DNA of 6,007 nt from positions 1-6,007 of the forward strand of contig CALBYK010000202.1 of assembly GCA_937889855.1 (NCBI GenBank). Direction: 5' to 3'. The position numbers and the translations under genes are program-made. Position 1 is the first letter of the stretch, and every line of letters begins with the position of its first letter. Of this stretch, positions 1 through 5,456 are shown in pieces. The notes under the pieces were generated by a model that was not told the DNA's origin, searched no databases, and saw only the letters and a program-made list of their open reading frames with translations. The stretch is from an uncultured Prevotella sp. (lineage in GTDB: Bacteria > Bacteroidota > Bacteroidia > Bacteroidales > Bacteroidaceae).

Positions 1-3000
1 TGTTGTAGATGTCGGCAAACTGGCCTGCCTTGGCAGAAACCTGTACGGTGGCACCCGCCTTCAAGTCCCAGTATCTGAAGGATAGAGTCTTACCCGATTC
101 CGCCGTATATATGTTGTCGCCTATCTGCATTGTAGCTTCCTTCATCGTACGGTTGAACTCCAATTTTATGACGCCACCTCGCGCCACCTCGTCGAGCACT
201 TTAGTATTATCATTGAATTTCGTCCCGTTCACAGTGATGCTCACCAGTTGCGGATTGTCGGCAGGCTCATTCAGATGGAATTCTATGGGATAAGTCTCCA
301 CGATAAATCCCGTGGCGGTCTTCACCGTCACGTCGGTCTTCAAAGAGTAGATAGTCGGTTCGACTGTTTCAGCCACCTTGCCGTTGTCCGTTGCCGTACC
401 GGTCAGGTCGGGAATCACCTCATTGCCGTTTTTGTCGGTCAGAGGCGACACATTGAACGTGACACAACCATTGGCTGTCATCATGCTGCTTATCTCGCTT
501 GCCGTGTAGGTCGTGCCGCCACAAGAGAGCGTCTCGATGGTAGGTTTCTTGAAGTCCGTCTGCGGCTGGTAGGCAACAGTGAATGTGTAGAGACTTAGCG
601 GAGCTACGAACACTGCATTCTGCACGGCTGTGTCGCCGCTACAAGTCACCTCTATGAGTTTCATGCCGGTAGTATAGCCGCTGTCACCCACTTTCTTGCC
701 GGCAACAATGAGCGAGCTTGGGTCGGCAGTGGCAGTCACCCGCACCTTACATCCTGGTGTCGACGGGAAACCGATTATCGACTTGGCTTTTACCTGCATA
801 TACTCACTGTTCGTCGTATTGTCGAACTTGTTCTCAATCTTCTCGCCTTCAAGTGTACCAGTGAGGTCCACCTTCAGGTCAATCTTCTCATCTCCCTTAT
901 ATAGCTGAGTCACAAGAATGCCCGGCACCTTCTCGATGCTTATCTCCTGGGCGCCGTCCTTGGTGCTGAGCTTCCATGCCACAGTCTGTGGCTCGGCGAT
1001 GTCGAGAATGCTGAATGTGTTGCGCTTGAACACAGGCTCCAGACGCAGGTCTTCAGACGCAGCCTTATACGTGGAGCCTGTCGCATACACGTTTCCGCTC
1101 TTGTCCTCCCAATGGTCGAGGGTGTTGCCTTCATAATACAGTCCGGTGTTCTGCGGTATGGTGTATTTGTCGCCAGCCTCCACCCACTGTGCAGTAGGCG
1201 GGATGCCCGATGCAAAATCGCCCGCGTTGTATGTGATGTAGTATGTAGGCTTCTCCTTAAAGCAGATGTTGATAGTGCGGTGGTCGTTGATGTTATACTC
1301 CAATTCGTACACCGTGCGCTGTCCTTCTTCCGCTTTCTCGTCGTCTGGTTCTATTTTTCTCAGCACGAATGTTGTTCTGTTCTCACCTGAAGCCGTGCCC
1401 CACGTTCCATCGGCATTAGGCTTCACGTTGATGGTGGTAGACAAATCATTGATGTTCACCATATCAACGCTTCCGTCGCCGTTCATCGTAAGTACGGCGT
1501 AAGGCTTGCCATCGGCATCTGTTTTTGCAGGGTATGTAATCTTGTCGAACTCATAGCCGAAGAAGCGTTCAAACCTTAGCTTCACGTGGTCGCCCTTCTG
1601 TATGGCATATCCGGCATCCTCCAGTTCGGTTATTCCGTAGTCGGACGAAGCCGACACCTCATCCACCGCACCGTGCAGGTCGTTGTCCACATCAACATGC
1701 AGGTTGACCATGTTGGCAGCCTTCACTGCAACCTCCATCCACTGATAGTAGGAATAGTCGTCGCCAATGACCACGGGCAGTCGCGATGCCGTGTTGTTAG
1801 TTGTGTAGCTATAAACGTAGATGTTGCCCTTCCTGCCTCCGCTTTCTTCCTCCTCAAGAGTGCTTACGCCAGCATTGAGACGCTCCTCGTTGGTGCGTGT
1901 CCGGTCGAGCGTCGGCACAACGCCGTCGATGGTGGTCGTAGACATTTTGGAATAAGACAGGATAGACACCTTTGTACCCACACCGGCAGGGCACCACAGC
2001 GTGGTGCCAGGTCCGAATGCAGCCCAGTCGTCGAGATTGGTGTTGCGTATGTATCCACGGTCGCCCGTGTCGCACCACAACGCCACATCGCGCGAGTGGG
2101 ATGAGACCAAACCGTTTTGCAACACCTTCACTTCGGCCTTAGCTGTCCAAAACACCTTGTTGTTCTTGTTGATGTCCACCATCTGCGCGTAGACCCTGCG
2201 TTGGGTCTTTGTTATCGGGTCGTCATAATAATGCGCATGGCTTCCGAAGTCGTAGCGTGCGACGGCATCGCTCAAGCGATTCTCCGCCGTTGTTGGGTTT
2301 TTCTCAAAGACAGGCGTCAACGTCAGCGTTTTGCTCTTGAACGAATAGGTGTTGCCAATCTCGTAGCGGTTGCCCTGCCCGTCGGTCCAGTATTTTAGAC
2401 TGTAGCCTTCGGCTATCGTATCGTTGCTGGCATCAATATTCTTATATAAGGTGTAGTTGGTAGGTATGGTGAACGATTTCACACCGCTTATCTCGTCTAT
2501 CGGCATACTACCAGCACCTTTGAACGCAGGTGTCGCTCCGTTGACATTAGCTCCAGAGAAGTCGAACACAACTGAGCCCTCGACACCATCCGTTAGATGA
2601 AGGCTGATGCTGAAATCAGTATCTCCCATTGTGAAAGTGTGGGTATTTAACCCATTCGACTTCTTCTCGCTACTCTCACCCTCTGTCCAATAGTCAACGA
2701 TGTATCCACCCTTTGGCTCGGCAAATGCCGTCACCTCCGTTCCCGAGGTGAACCAAGCCTCACATTGCGTAAGGTAGCCTTGGTTGTCATACACATTCTT
2801 GGTGAGGTTAGTGTATGACGGTGACAAGGACACGGTTGCCTTACCCGTATTGGCGATTTTAGCAGTCACCTTGTGGAGCGCGAGATGGCCGTACACCACT
2901 TCAATAGTAGTGATGCCGTCGGTCACGGTGTAGTCGGCCGTAAAGACCGTCTCGCCCGTAGTGGCGTCTGTCGTGCTGCTCATGTCGAGATAGGTCGTGC

Positions 3001-5218
3001 TGCCCTTCACCCTGAATCCCTTCACGGTGTAGCCGTACTCAGGCACAGCCTTGATGGTAGCCACGTCGCCCACCTTCAATCGAGAGCCAGTGTTTGAGTT
3101 AGTGTTTGAGCGTGTCTTGGTGATGATAATCTCCACGTTGCCCGCATTCTCGGCCTTCTCGTTGGGAAAGTTCTGCATGTCCTCCTTCTCCAGCGCGTTC
3201 ACCGCCAACACGTTTGGCAGTACGGGATAGGTCACGGTGATGTCCTTGAGGAAACCGTATGTGGCATCCTTGGCGTTGCCGGCTTTGTCGACGATAAATT
3301 CCAACGACGTTTCGTCACCAGTGTAGGTGAGCAGCATGGTCTTGCCATTGTCTGTCACCTCCATCTTTGTGTTCAGGCTGTCGGCCTTGTTGAGCGCAAT
3401 CTTCGCAAAGTTGTTGCCCTCTCCGAACGATGTGGATGTATTCTTGTCCTTCTTGTCGGAGGCGTGTATCTTCACCTTCATGCCATACACGGCAGGCACA
3501 GTGAACCGCAGACCGTCGCTCACCTGTGCGCCTTCAGCCTCCTTAGCGCCGGTGGTGCCGTCGGTGAGGGCGTTCACCGTCTTGTCGGTATTCACCAGCA
3601 TACCCTTCGTGGCGTTTATCCTCATGTCCATGTCGTGAGCCTCTCCTTCCACGGTGGCGCAACGAGTGTAAATAGACGTCGGCTCCGTGCTGCTGCTCAG
3701 ATTGAGTGCAGGTGCCTTGGTATGGTCGAAAGGCCACACCACATCAACGGGCGTGTTGATGTCGGTGATGTCAACCGTGTTTTGCGCCATCTTGGGCGTG
3801 AGCGTGATGTCGTCCTCAAAGGCATATCTCTTGCCAACCTCATAAAGAACGGTGCCATCGGTCCATGCAGTGAAAGTCCAGCCCTTGCGGTAGAAACCAT
3901 AATTGCTCGGCATCGTCACCATATTGTCCTTGTCGCCACGGAGCGTCTCCGGCGCCTTTCCCTCAATCTTCTTGTTGGGAAAGCTGAACGACACATATAT
4001 AGGGTTGATGTTGAGCACGTCAATACTGTGGATGTATGTCGGGGTGGACATAGTGAAGGTGAGCGTGGTAGGTCGCTCGCCCTCATACGTGATGACGATT
4101 GTCTCGTTGTCGGTCTTGGAATAGGCAAACGTAGCCACCTCGTTCCCGTTACTGTCAGTTACTGTTCCCGCGCCGCCTTTGCTACAACCAGTCAGCGTAA
4201 TTTGCGCCTGCTGCGCCACATCAATCTTGATGGTTCCGCCTTGCTCTATGCGCCATCCGTGCAGGTTGACATACTTGCCGTCGGTGATAGTTATCAGGTC
4301 GTGCTCGTCGGGCGACCAGTAGCTCTTGGTAAGGTCGTAGGTGTATTCATTGCCCGACAGAGCCTCTTCCTTGGCAGTAGCCTTGGCATACAGGCGTAAG
4401 TTCTTGAATATCTCGGTGCCTTCGGCAATCTTCGTGGCGACTACGCCAGTGCCGTCGTACCAGCCTCGGAACACATTTCCTGTGCCAACGGTCACATCGC
4501 CTGCACCATATTGATAAGTGAGCGTCAGCTTGTCGTCGGCCGATGCCTTCGTGAGCGTCTGCTCCCCGATGAGCGTGTTTCCGTCGGTATCATAATATGA
4601 CACCTTGGCTTGACCCACTGGCGTCACTTTGCCATTGATGGTAAGGCCAGTCATATATGAGTTCTCTTGAGGAAGGATATTATAGAAGCGCAACTGCACG
4701 TTGTCTTCGTTGATGTCAACAAGTACCGTTTCGCCTGTCGAAGTCTTGATAGGTGTCTTGTAGACTGTTCTCCATTCGGTGTCGTTGGGACCTTTCACCT
4801 GCACTCCCCATCCACGCTTGCCTGAACCACCGGCAGTCCATTGGGTGAATGATATTGTGGTGACATTCTTCAGGACAGAAGTTTCAATGTAGGCTGCTTC
4901 AGTAGCCTTCTCTGCTCTGGCATATCCTAAGTCTATATAATCATTAGTCTGTTTGGAATATGTCCCTGCTGGGTCTACAAGAATATTATACATAGAGAAC
5001 GTGAACGCCTGTCCGTCCACGGTCTCCTTGACGATACTTTTTGCCGGTGTGGCAGGCGACGAGTAGTCCCAGTTCTGAAAGTCGGTGGAGAAAATAACCC
5101 TTTCGGCCAGGGCAGAGGCGCTGTCGTCCGCCCACACTCCGCCGCACCACATCATCATGACAAGCGTCATTATGGTGTGGATGATATTTTGTGTCACTGT
5201 CTTTGTCGTTGTTTTCAT
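1..5218 (-). CDS. Giant secreted modular protein with InlB-type B-repeats and beta-sandwich modules (3' end outside window)
   Basis: The frame runs from ATG at 5216-5218 through 1739 codons to the window edge without a stop. Domain positions taken at many points all fall in one register, so no frameshift is visible. In order I see: signal peptide (1-30); N-terminal beta-sandwich (31-203); B-repeat 1 (204-281); sandwich 2 (291-405); B-repeat 2 (406-477); sandwich 3 (about 483-668); two divergent B-repeats (694-778 and 782-876); B-repeat 3 (882-971); sandwich 4 (984-1168); divergent B-repeat (1169-1320); B-repeat 4 (1324-1397); sandwich 5 (1405-1553); two Ig-like domains (1556-1650 and 1657 to the edge). 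No catalytic domain is visible. B-repeats are known as extended beta-grasp stalks in adhesins and in Bacteroidetes surface proteins. The sandwiches could bind glycans, but that is inference. The likely role is a surface adhesin or the non-catalytic part of a polysaccharide-degrading enzyme. It is probably co-transcribed with the gene upstream. Confidence 0.92.
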   Translation of the reverse strand, partial: MKTTTKTVTQNIIHTIMTLVMMMWCGGVWADDSASALAERVIFSTDFQNWDYSSPATPAKSIVKETVDGQAFTFSMYNILVDPAGTYSKQTNDYIDLGYARAEKATEAAYIETSVLKNVTTISFTQWTAGGSGKRGWGVQVKGPNDTEWRTVYKTPIKTSTGETVLVDINEDNVQLRFYNILPQENSYMTGLTINGKVTPVGQAKVSYYDTDGNTLIGEQTLTKASADDKLTLTYQYGAGDVTVGTGNVFRGWYDGTGVVATKIAEGTEIFKNLRLYAKATAKEEALSGNEYTYDLTKSYWSPDEHDLITITDGKYVNLHGWRIEQGGTIKIDVAQQAQITLTGCSKGGAGTVTDSNGNEVATFAYSKTDNETIVITYEGERPTTLTFTMSTPTYIHSIDVLNINPIYVSFSFPNKKIEGKAPETLRGDKDNMVTMPSNYGFYRKGWTFTAWTDGTVLYEVGKRYAFEDDITLTPKMAQNTVDITDINTPVDVVWPFDHTKAPALNLSSSTEPTSIYTRCATVEGEAHDMDMRINATKGMLVNTDKTVNALTDGTTGAKEAEGAQVSDGLRFTVPAVYGMKVKIHASDKKDKNTSTSFGEGNNFAKIALNKADSLNTKMEVTDNGKTMLLTYTGDETSLEFIVDKAGNAKDATYGFLKDITVTYPVLPNVLAVNALEKEDMQNFPNEKAENAGNVEIIITKTRSNTNSNTGSRLKVGDVATIKAVPEYGYTVKGFRVKGSTTYLDMSSTTDATTGETVFTADYTVTDGITTIEVVYGHLALHKVTAKIANTGKATVSLSPSYTNLTKNVYDNQGYLTQCEAWFTSGTEVTAFAEPKGGYIVDYWTEGESSEKKSNGLNTHTFTMGDTDFSISLHLTDGVEGSVVFDFSGANVNGATPAFKGAGSMPIDEISGVKSFTIPTNYTLYKNIDASNDTIAEGYSLKYWTDGQGNRYEIGNTYSFKSKTLTLTPVFEKNPTTAENRLSDAVARYDFGSHAHYYDDPITKTQRRVYAQMVDINKNNKVFWTAKAEVKVLQNGLVSSHSRDVALWCDTGDRGYIRNTNLDDWAAFGPGTTLWCPAGVGTKVSILSYSKMSTTTIDGVVPTLDRTRTNEERLNAGVSTLEEEESGGRKGNIYVYSYTTNNTASRLPVVIGDDYSYYQWMEVAVKAANMVNLHVDVDNDLHGAVDEVSASSDYGITELEDAGYAIQKGDHVKLRFERFFGYEFDKITYPAKTDADGKPYAVLTMNGDGSVDMVNINDLSTTINVKPNADGTWGTASGENRTTFVLRKIEPDDEKAEEGQRTVYELEYNINDHRTINICFKEKPTYYITYNAGDFASGIPPTAQWVEAGDKYTIPQNTGLYYEGNTLDHWEDKSGNVYATGSTYKAASEDLRLEPVFKRNTFSILDIAEPQTVAWKLSTKDGAQEISIEKVPGILVTQLYKGDEKIDLKVDLTGTLEGEKIENKFDNTTNSEYMQVKAKSIIGFPSTPGCKVRVTATADPSSLIVAGKKVGDSGYTTGMKLIEVTCSGDTAVQNAVFVAPLSLYTFTVAYQPQTDFKKPTIETLSCGGTTYTASEISSMMTANGCVTFNVSPLTDKNGNEVIPDLTGTATDNGKVAETVEPTIYSLKTDVTVKTATGFIVETYPIEFHLNEPADNPQLVSITVNGTKFNDNTKVLDEVARGGVIKLEFNRTMKEATMQIGDNIYTAESGKTLSFRYWDLKAGATVQVSAKAGQFADIYN
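2..250 (-). other. Ig-like domain of SbsA/Big_5 type, cut by the window edge
   Basis: Residues 1657-1739 contain VSITVNGTKFNDNTKVLDE, the signature RGGVIKLEFNRTMKEATMQI, then TLSFRYWDLKAGATVQVSAK and GQFADIYN. SbsA/Big_5 domains characteristically read I-x-L-x-F-x-x-x-M in the second strand and D-L-x-x-G-x-x-x-x-V then F-x-D-x-x-N at the end, as here. The natural end, the Asp-x-x-Asn motif, lies right at the window edge, so a new domain probably begins just beyond. Confidence 0.6.
269..553 (-). other. Ig-like domain of unknown family
   Basis: Residues 1556-1650 begin KKPTIETLSCGGTTYTASEI and run through NGCVTFNVSPLTDKNGNEVI to TATGFIVETYPIEFHLNEP. A seven-strand-like alternation and the C-G-G-T-T-Y-T-A-S-E opening recall linker domains I have seen before polysaccharide-lyase catalytic regions in Bacteroidetes. 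Assignment is by memory and weak. Confidence 0.4.
560..1006 (-). other. Beta-sandwich module 5
   Basis: Residues 1405-1553 begin with AEPQTVAWKLSTKDGAQEIS (W1415), then STPGCKVRVTATADPSSLIV and GMKLIEVTCSGDTAVQNAVF, ending SLYTFTVAYQPQT. The CKVRVTA strand and the EVTCSGDTAVQNAVF stretch align with IKIDVAQ and ITYEG in sandwich 2 and with LLTYTGDETSLEF in sandwich 3. Unlike earlier modules, no B-repeat follows; Ig-like domains come next. Confidence 0.5.
1028..1249 (-). repeat. B-repeat 4 (InlB / Listeria-Bacteroides type)
   Basis: Residues 1324-1397 read PTYYITYNAGDFASGIPPTA, then AGDKYTIPQNTGLYYEGNTL, the core DHWEDKSGNVYATGSTYKA (W1370) and DLRLEPVFKRN. The I-T-Y-N-A-G opening is the textbook start of a Listeria-Bacteroides repeat. 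Confidence 0.8.
1259..1714 (-). repeat. Divergent B-repeat C, extended
   Basis: Residues 1169-1320 start NMVNLHVDVDNDLHGAVDEV, with QKGDHVKLRFERFFGYEFDK as the divergent core (G1209) and TVYELEYNINDHRTINICF as the closing hairpin. It is longer than the other divergent repeats because of an insertion rich in Asp, Asn and Thr around residues 1235-1290. The insertion could be an independent small domain. Confidence 0.55.
1715..2269 (-). other. Beta-sandwich module 4
   Basis: Residues 984-1168 open AVARYDFGSHAHYYDD and include VALWCDTGDRGYIRNT, WCPAGVGTKVSILSYSKMS, and RLPVVIGDDYSYYQWMEVAV. The strand order matches sandwiches 2, 3 and 5. An acidic loop (TLEEEESGGRKGN) sits near residue 1125. The cysteines in the two W-C pairs are close in the fold and could form a disulphide after export, which is inference. 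Confidence 0.5.
2306..2575 (-). repeat. B-repeat 3 (InlB / Listeria-Bacteroides type)
   Basis: Residues 882-971 start SVVFDFSGANVNGATPAF, then VKSFTIPTNYTLYKN, the core GYSLKYWTDGQGNRYEIGNT with W944, and the end TLTLTPVFEKN. The opening strand resembles the V-x-W-x-F opening of the sandwich modules. The core closely resembles B-repeat 2 in the W-T-D-G to Y-x-x-G-x-x-Y-x-F stretch. Confidence 0.8.
2591..2875 (-). repeat. Divergent B-repeat B
   Basis: Residues 782-876 begin HKVTAKIANTGKATVSLSP and carry GTEVTAFAEPKGGYIVDYW (W844), then THTFTMGDTDFSISLHL. The G-x-x-V-x-x-x-A-x-P-x-x-G-Y-x-x-x-x-W order is diagnostic of the divergent InlB type. It directly abuts the previous repeat, giving a tandem pair. 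Confidence 0.7.
2885..3139 (-). repeat. Divergent B-repeat A
   Basis: Residues 694-778 contain KVGDVATIKAVPEYGYTVKG, the usual signature of the divergent InlB class (G-x-x-V-x-I-x-A-x-P-x-x-G-Y). It is followed by TVFTADYTVTDGITTIEVVY, the closing beta-hairpin. The closing part resembles that of the divergent repeat near residue 1310 (YELEYNINDHRTINICF). Confidence 0.65.
3089..3110 (+). repeat. 12-base micro-tandem repeat within the coding sequence
   Basis: AGTGTTTGAG occurs at 3089-3098 and again at 3101-3110, a period of 12 bases and hence of four codons. On the coding strand it encodes S-N-T-N-S-N-T (residues 704-710), a flexible loop inside the first divergent B-repeat. In-frame gain or loss of a unit would not disturb the gene. 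Confidence 0.7.
3215..3772 (-). other. Beta-sandwich module 3
   Basis: Residues 483-668 begin with DINTPVDVVWPFDHTK (W495) and contain VPAVYGMKVKIHASDKKDK, then NGKTMLLTYTGDETSLEFIV and a closing GFLKDITVTYPVL. The opening V-x-W-x-F strand, the hydrophobic MKVKI strand and the final I-x-V-x-Y strand match sandwiches 2, 4 and 5 in order, although overall identity is low. It is longer than sandwich 2 by an inserted, Asp/Lys-rich loop region. Confidence 0.5.
3788..4003 (-). repeat. B-repeat 2 (InlB / Listeria-Bacteroides type)
   Basis: Residues 406-477 contain YVSFSFPNKKIEGKAPETL, then the core KGWTFTAWTDGTVLYEVGKR with W447 and W452, then FEDDITLTPKM. The W-T-D-G, Y-x-V-G and D-x-x-L-x-P elements are shared with B-repeat 3, making these the two most similar copies. 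Confidence 0.8.
4004..4348 (-). other. Beta-sandwich module 2
   Basis: Residues 291-405 begin EYTYDLTKSYWSPDEHD, followed by GGTIKIDVAQQAQITLTGC, then ETIVITYEGERPTTLTFTM, and end YIHSIDVLNI. This resembles the beta-sandwich found beside polysaccharide-lyase domains in some Bacteroidetes proteins, where a small aromatic-led opening strand and a closing tyrosine-histidine strand recur. It pairs with B-repeat 2, which follows immediately. Confidence 0.5.
4376..4609 (-). repeat. B-repeat 1 (InlB / Listeria-Bacteroides type)
   Basis: Residues 204-281 open with AKVSYYDTDGNTLIGEQTL, continue to the signature FRGWYDGTG with W253, and close with FKNLRLYAKAT. This is the classic order for the family: a first strand ending in D-x-D-G, a central F-x-G-W-Y, and a terminal L-x-L-Y-A-x strand. 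Confidence 0.75.
4610..5128 (-). other. N-terminal beta-sandwich domain, possibly carbohydrate-binding
   Basis: Residues 31-203 start with RVIFSTDFQNWDYSS and contain the strand-rich segments TISFTQWTAGGSGKRGWGVQ and VQLRFYNILPQENSYM, ending GLTINGK. The pattern of a Trp-rich strand, a Gly-rich turn and a final pair of strands suggests a jelly-roll or CBM-like fold. I recall similar N-termini on exported Bacteroidetes pectate-lyase-type proteins, but cannot assign a Pfam family from sequence alone. Ligand binding is inference. Confidence 0.5.
5129..5218 (-). other. Sec signal peptide of the giant protein
   Basis: Residues 1-30 begin MKTTTKTVTQ, with two lysines, then a hydrophobic core from about I12 to W24 that is rich in Met (IMTLVMMMW), and end CGGVWA before DDSAS. 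V28-W29-A30 fits the -3/-1 rule for signal peptidase I. C25 is not in a lipobox (MMWC lacks the usual L-[AS]-[GA]-C), so a lipoprotein is unlikely. Export to the periplasm is therefore well supported; the later destination depends on the unseen C-terminus. Confidence 0.8.
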
Positions 5219-5259
5219 ATATCAAGCGTTTTGTTTCAGTGTCATATGTTGTTGCTGTC
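5219..5259 (-). promoter_or_regulatory. Short intergenic gap with A-rich, Shine-Dalgarno-less translation start
   Basis: Forty-one bases separate the TAA of the upstream gene from the ATG of the giant gene. Read on the minus strand, the segment before the ATG is ACTGAAACAAAACGCTTGAT followed by AT. It has no GGAGG-like site, which is normal for Bacteroidetes, where A-rich leaders support initiation. An in-frame TGA at 5222-5224 fixes ATG 5216-5218 as the earliest possible ATG start. I found no hairpin followed by a T-run and no convincing Bacteroidetes promoter (TTTG then TAnnTTTG), so read-through transcription from the upstream gene is the simplest reading. Confidence 0.5.
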
Positions 5260-5456
5260 TTACTTTATTGCGACCTTTGTCTTTCCGAATATATACAGAC
5301 CGGGCTGGAAACCGCTGTATGTGGCAGTGCCTGGCTTAACGTCGAGTATTCGGTAAAGCTGTCCAGACGGGGTTACAACATGGAGCGTCGTGGCAACGGT
5401 GCTCTCTATGCGCACCCGCTGATTGCCGATAGGACGCACAATGATATAGTCGGAGA
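5260..5456 (-). other. Type IX secretion-like C-terminal sorting domain of the upstream gene
   Basis: This encodes about 65 residues at the extreme C-terminus, starting near SDYIIVRPIGNQRVRIES. The order of strands fits a CTD: a first strand with alternating hydrophobics (QRVRIES), a second (TLHVVTPSGQLYRI) with the central Ser-Gly turn, then GFQPGLYIFGKTKVAIK. The final G-L-Y-I-F and Lys-Val-Ala-Ile-Lys pattern is the most diagnostic part. The match is by eye. A related Bacteroidales C-terminal domain of other function cannot be excluded. Confidence 0.6.

Noticed and set aside
1586..2104. A 172-codon open frame on the plus strand.
   Set aside because: Same antisense register as above. The protein is rich in His, Arg and Val without domain logic, while the sense strand encodes sandwich 4 and part of the divergent repeat.
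3464..4399. A 311-codon open frame on the plus strand.
   Set aside because: It lies wholly antisense to the giant gene in the exact complementary register, has no recognisable domain, and is explained by scarcity of TTA, CTA and TCA codons in the sense frame.
5129..5150. A lipoprotein signal at C25.
   Set aside because: The residues before the cysteine (MMMW) do not fit a lipobox, while V28-W29-A30 is a good signal peptidase I site.
5168..5170. The internal ATG at codon 17 as the start of the giant gene.
   Set aside because: Starting at Met17 would remove the basic n-region and part of the hydrophobic core of a good signal peptide; the ATG at 5218 gives a complete one.
4986..5225. A 79-codon minus-strand frame beginning at a TTG just before the giant gene's ATG.
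   Set aside because: It overlaps the signal peptide and N-terminal domain of the giant gene in another frame, and its product is charged and low in hydrophobic structure.
5219..5259. A terminator or promoter between the two genes.
   Set aside because: No stem-loop with a following T-run and no TAnnTTTG-type element could be seen in the 41 bases.
5085..5339. An 84-codon plus-strand frame with a hydrophobic stretch, across the gap between the two genes.
   Set aside because: The hydrophobic run is antisense to the signal-peptide region and gap. It spans the ends of both real genes and has no supporting start context.
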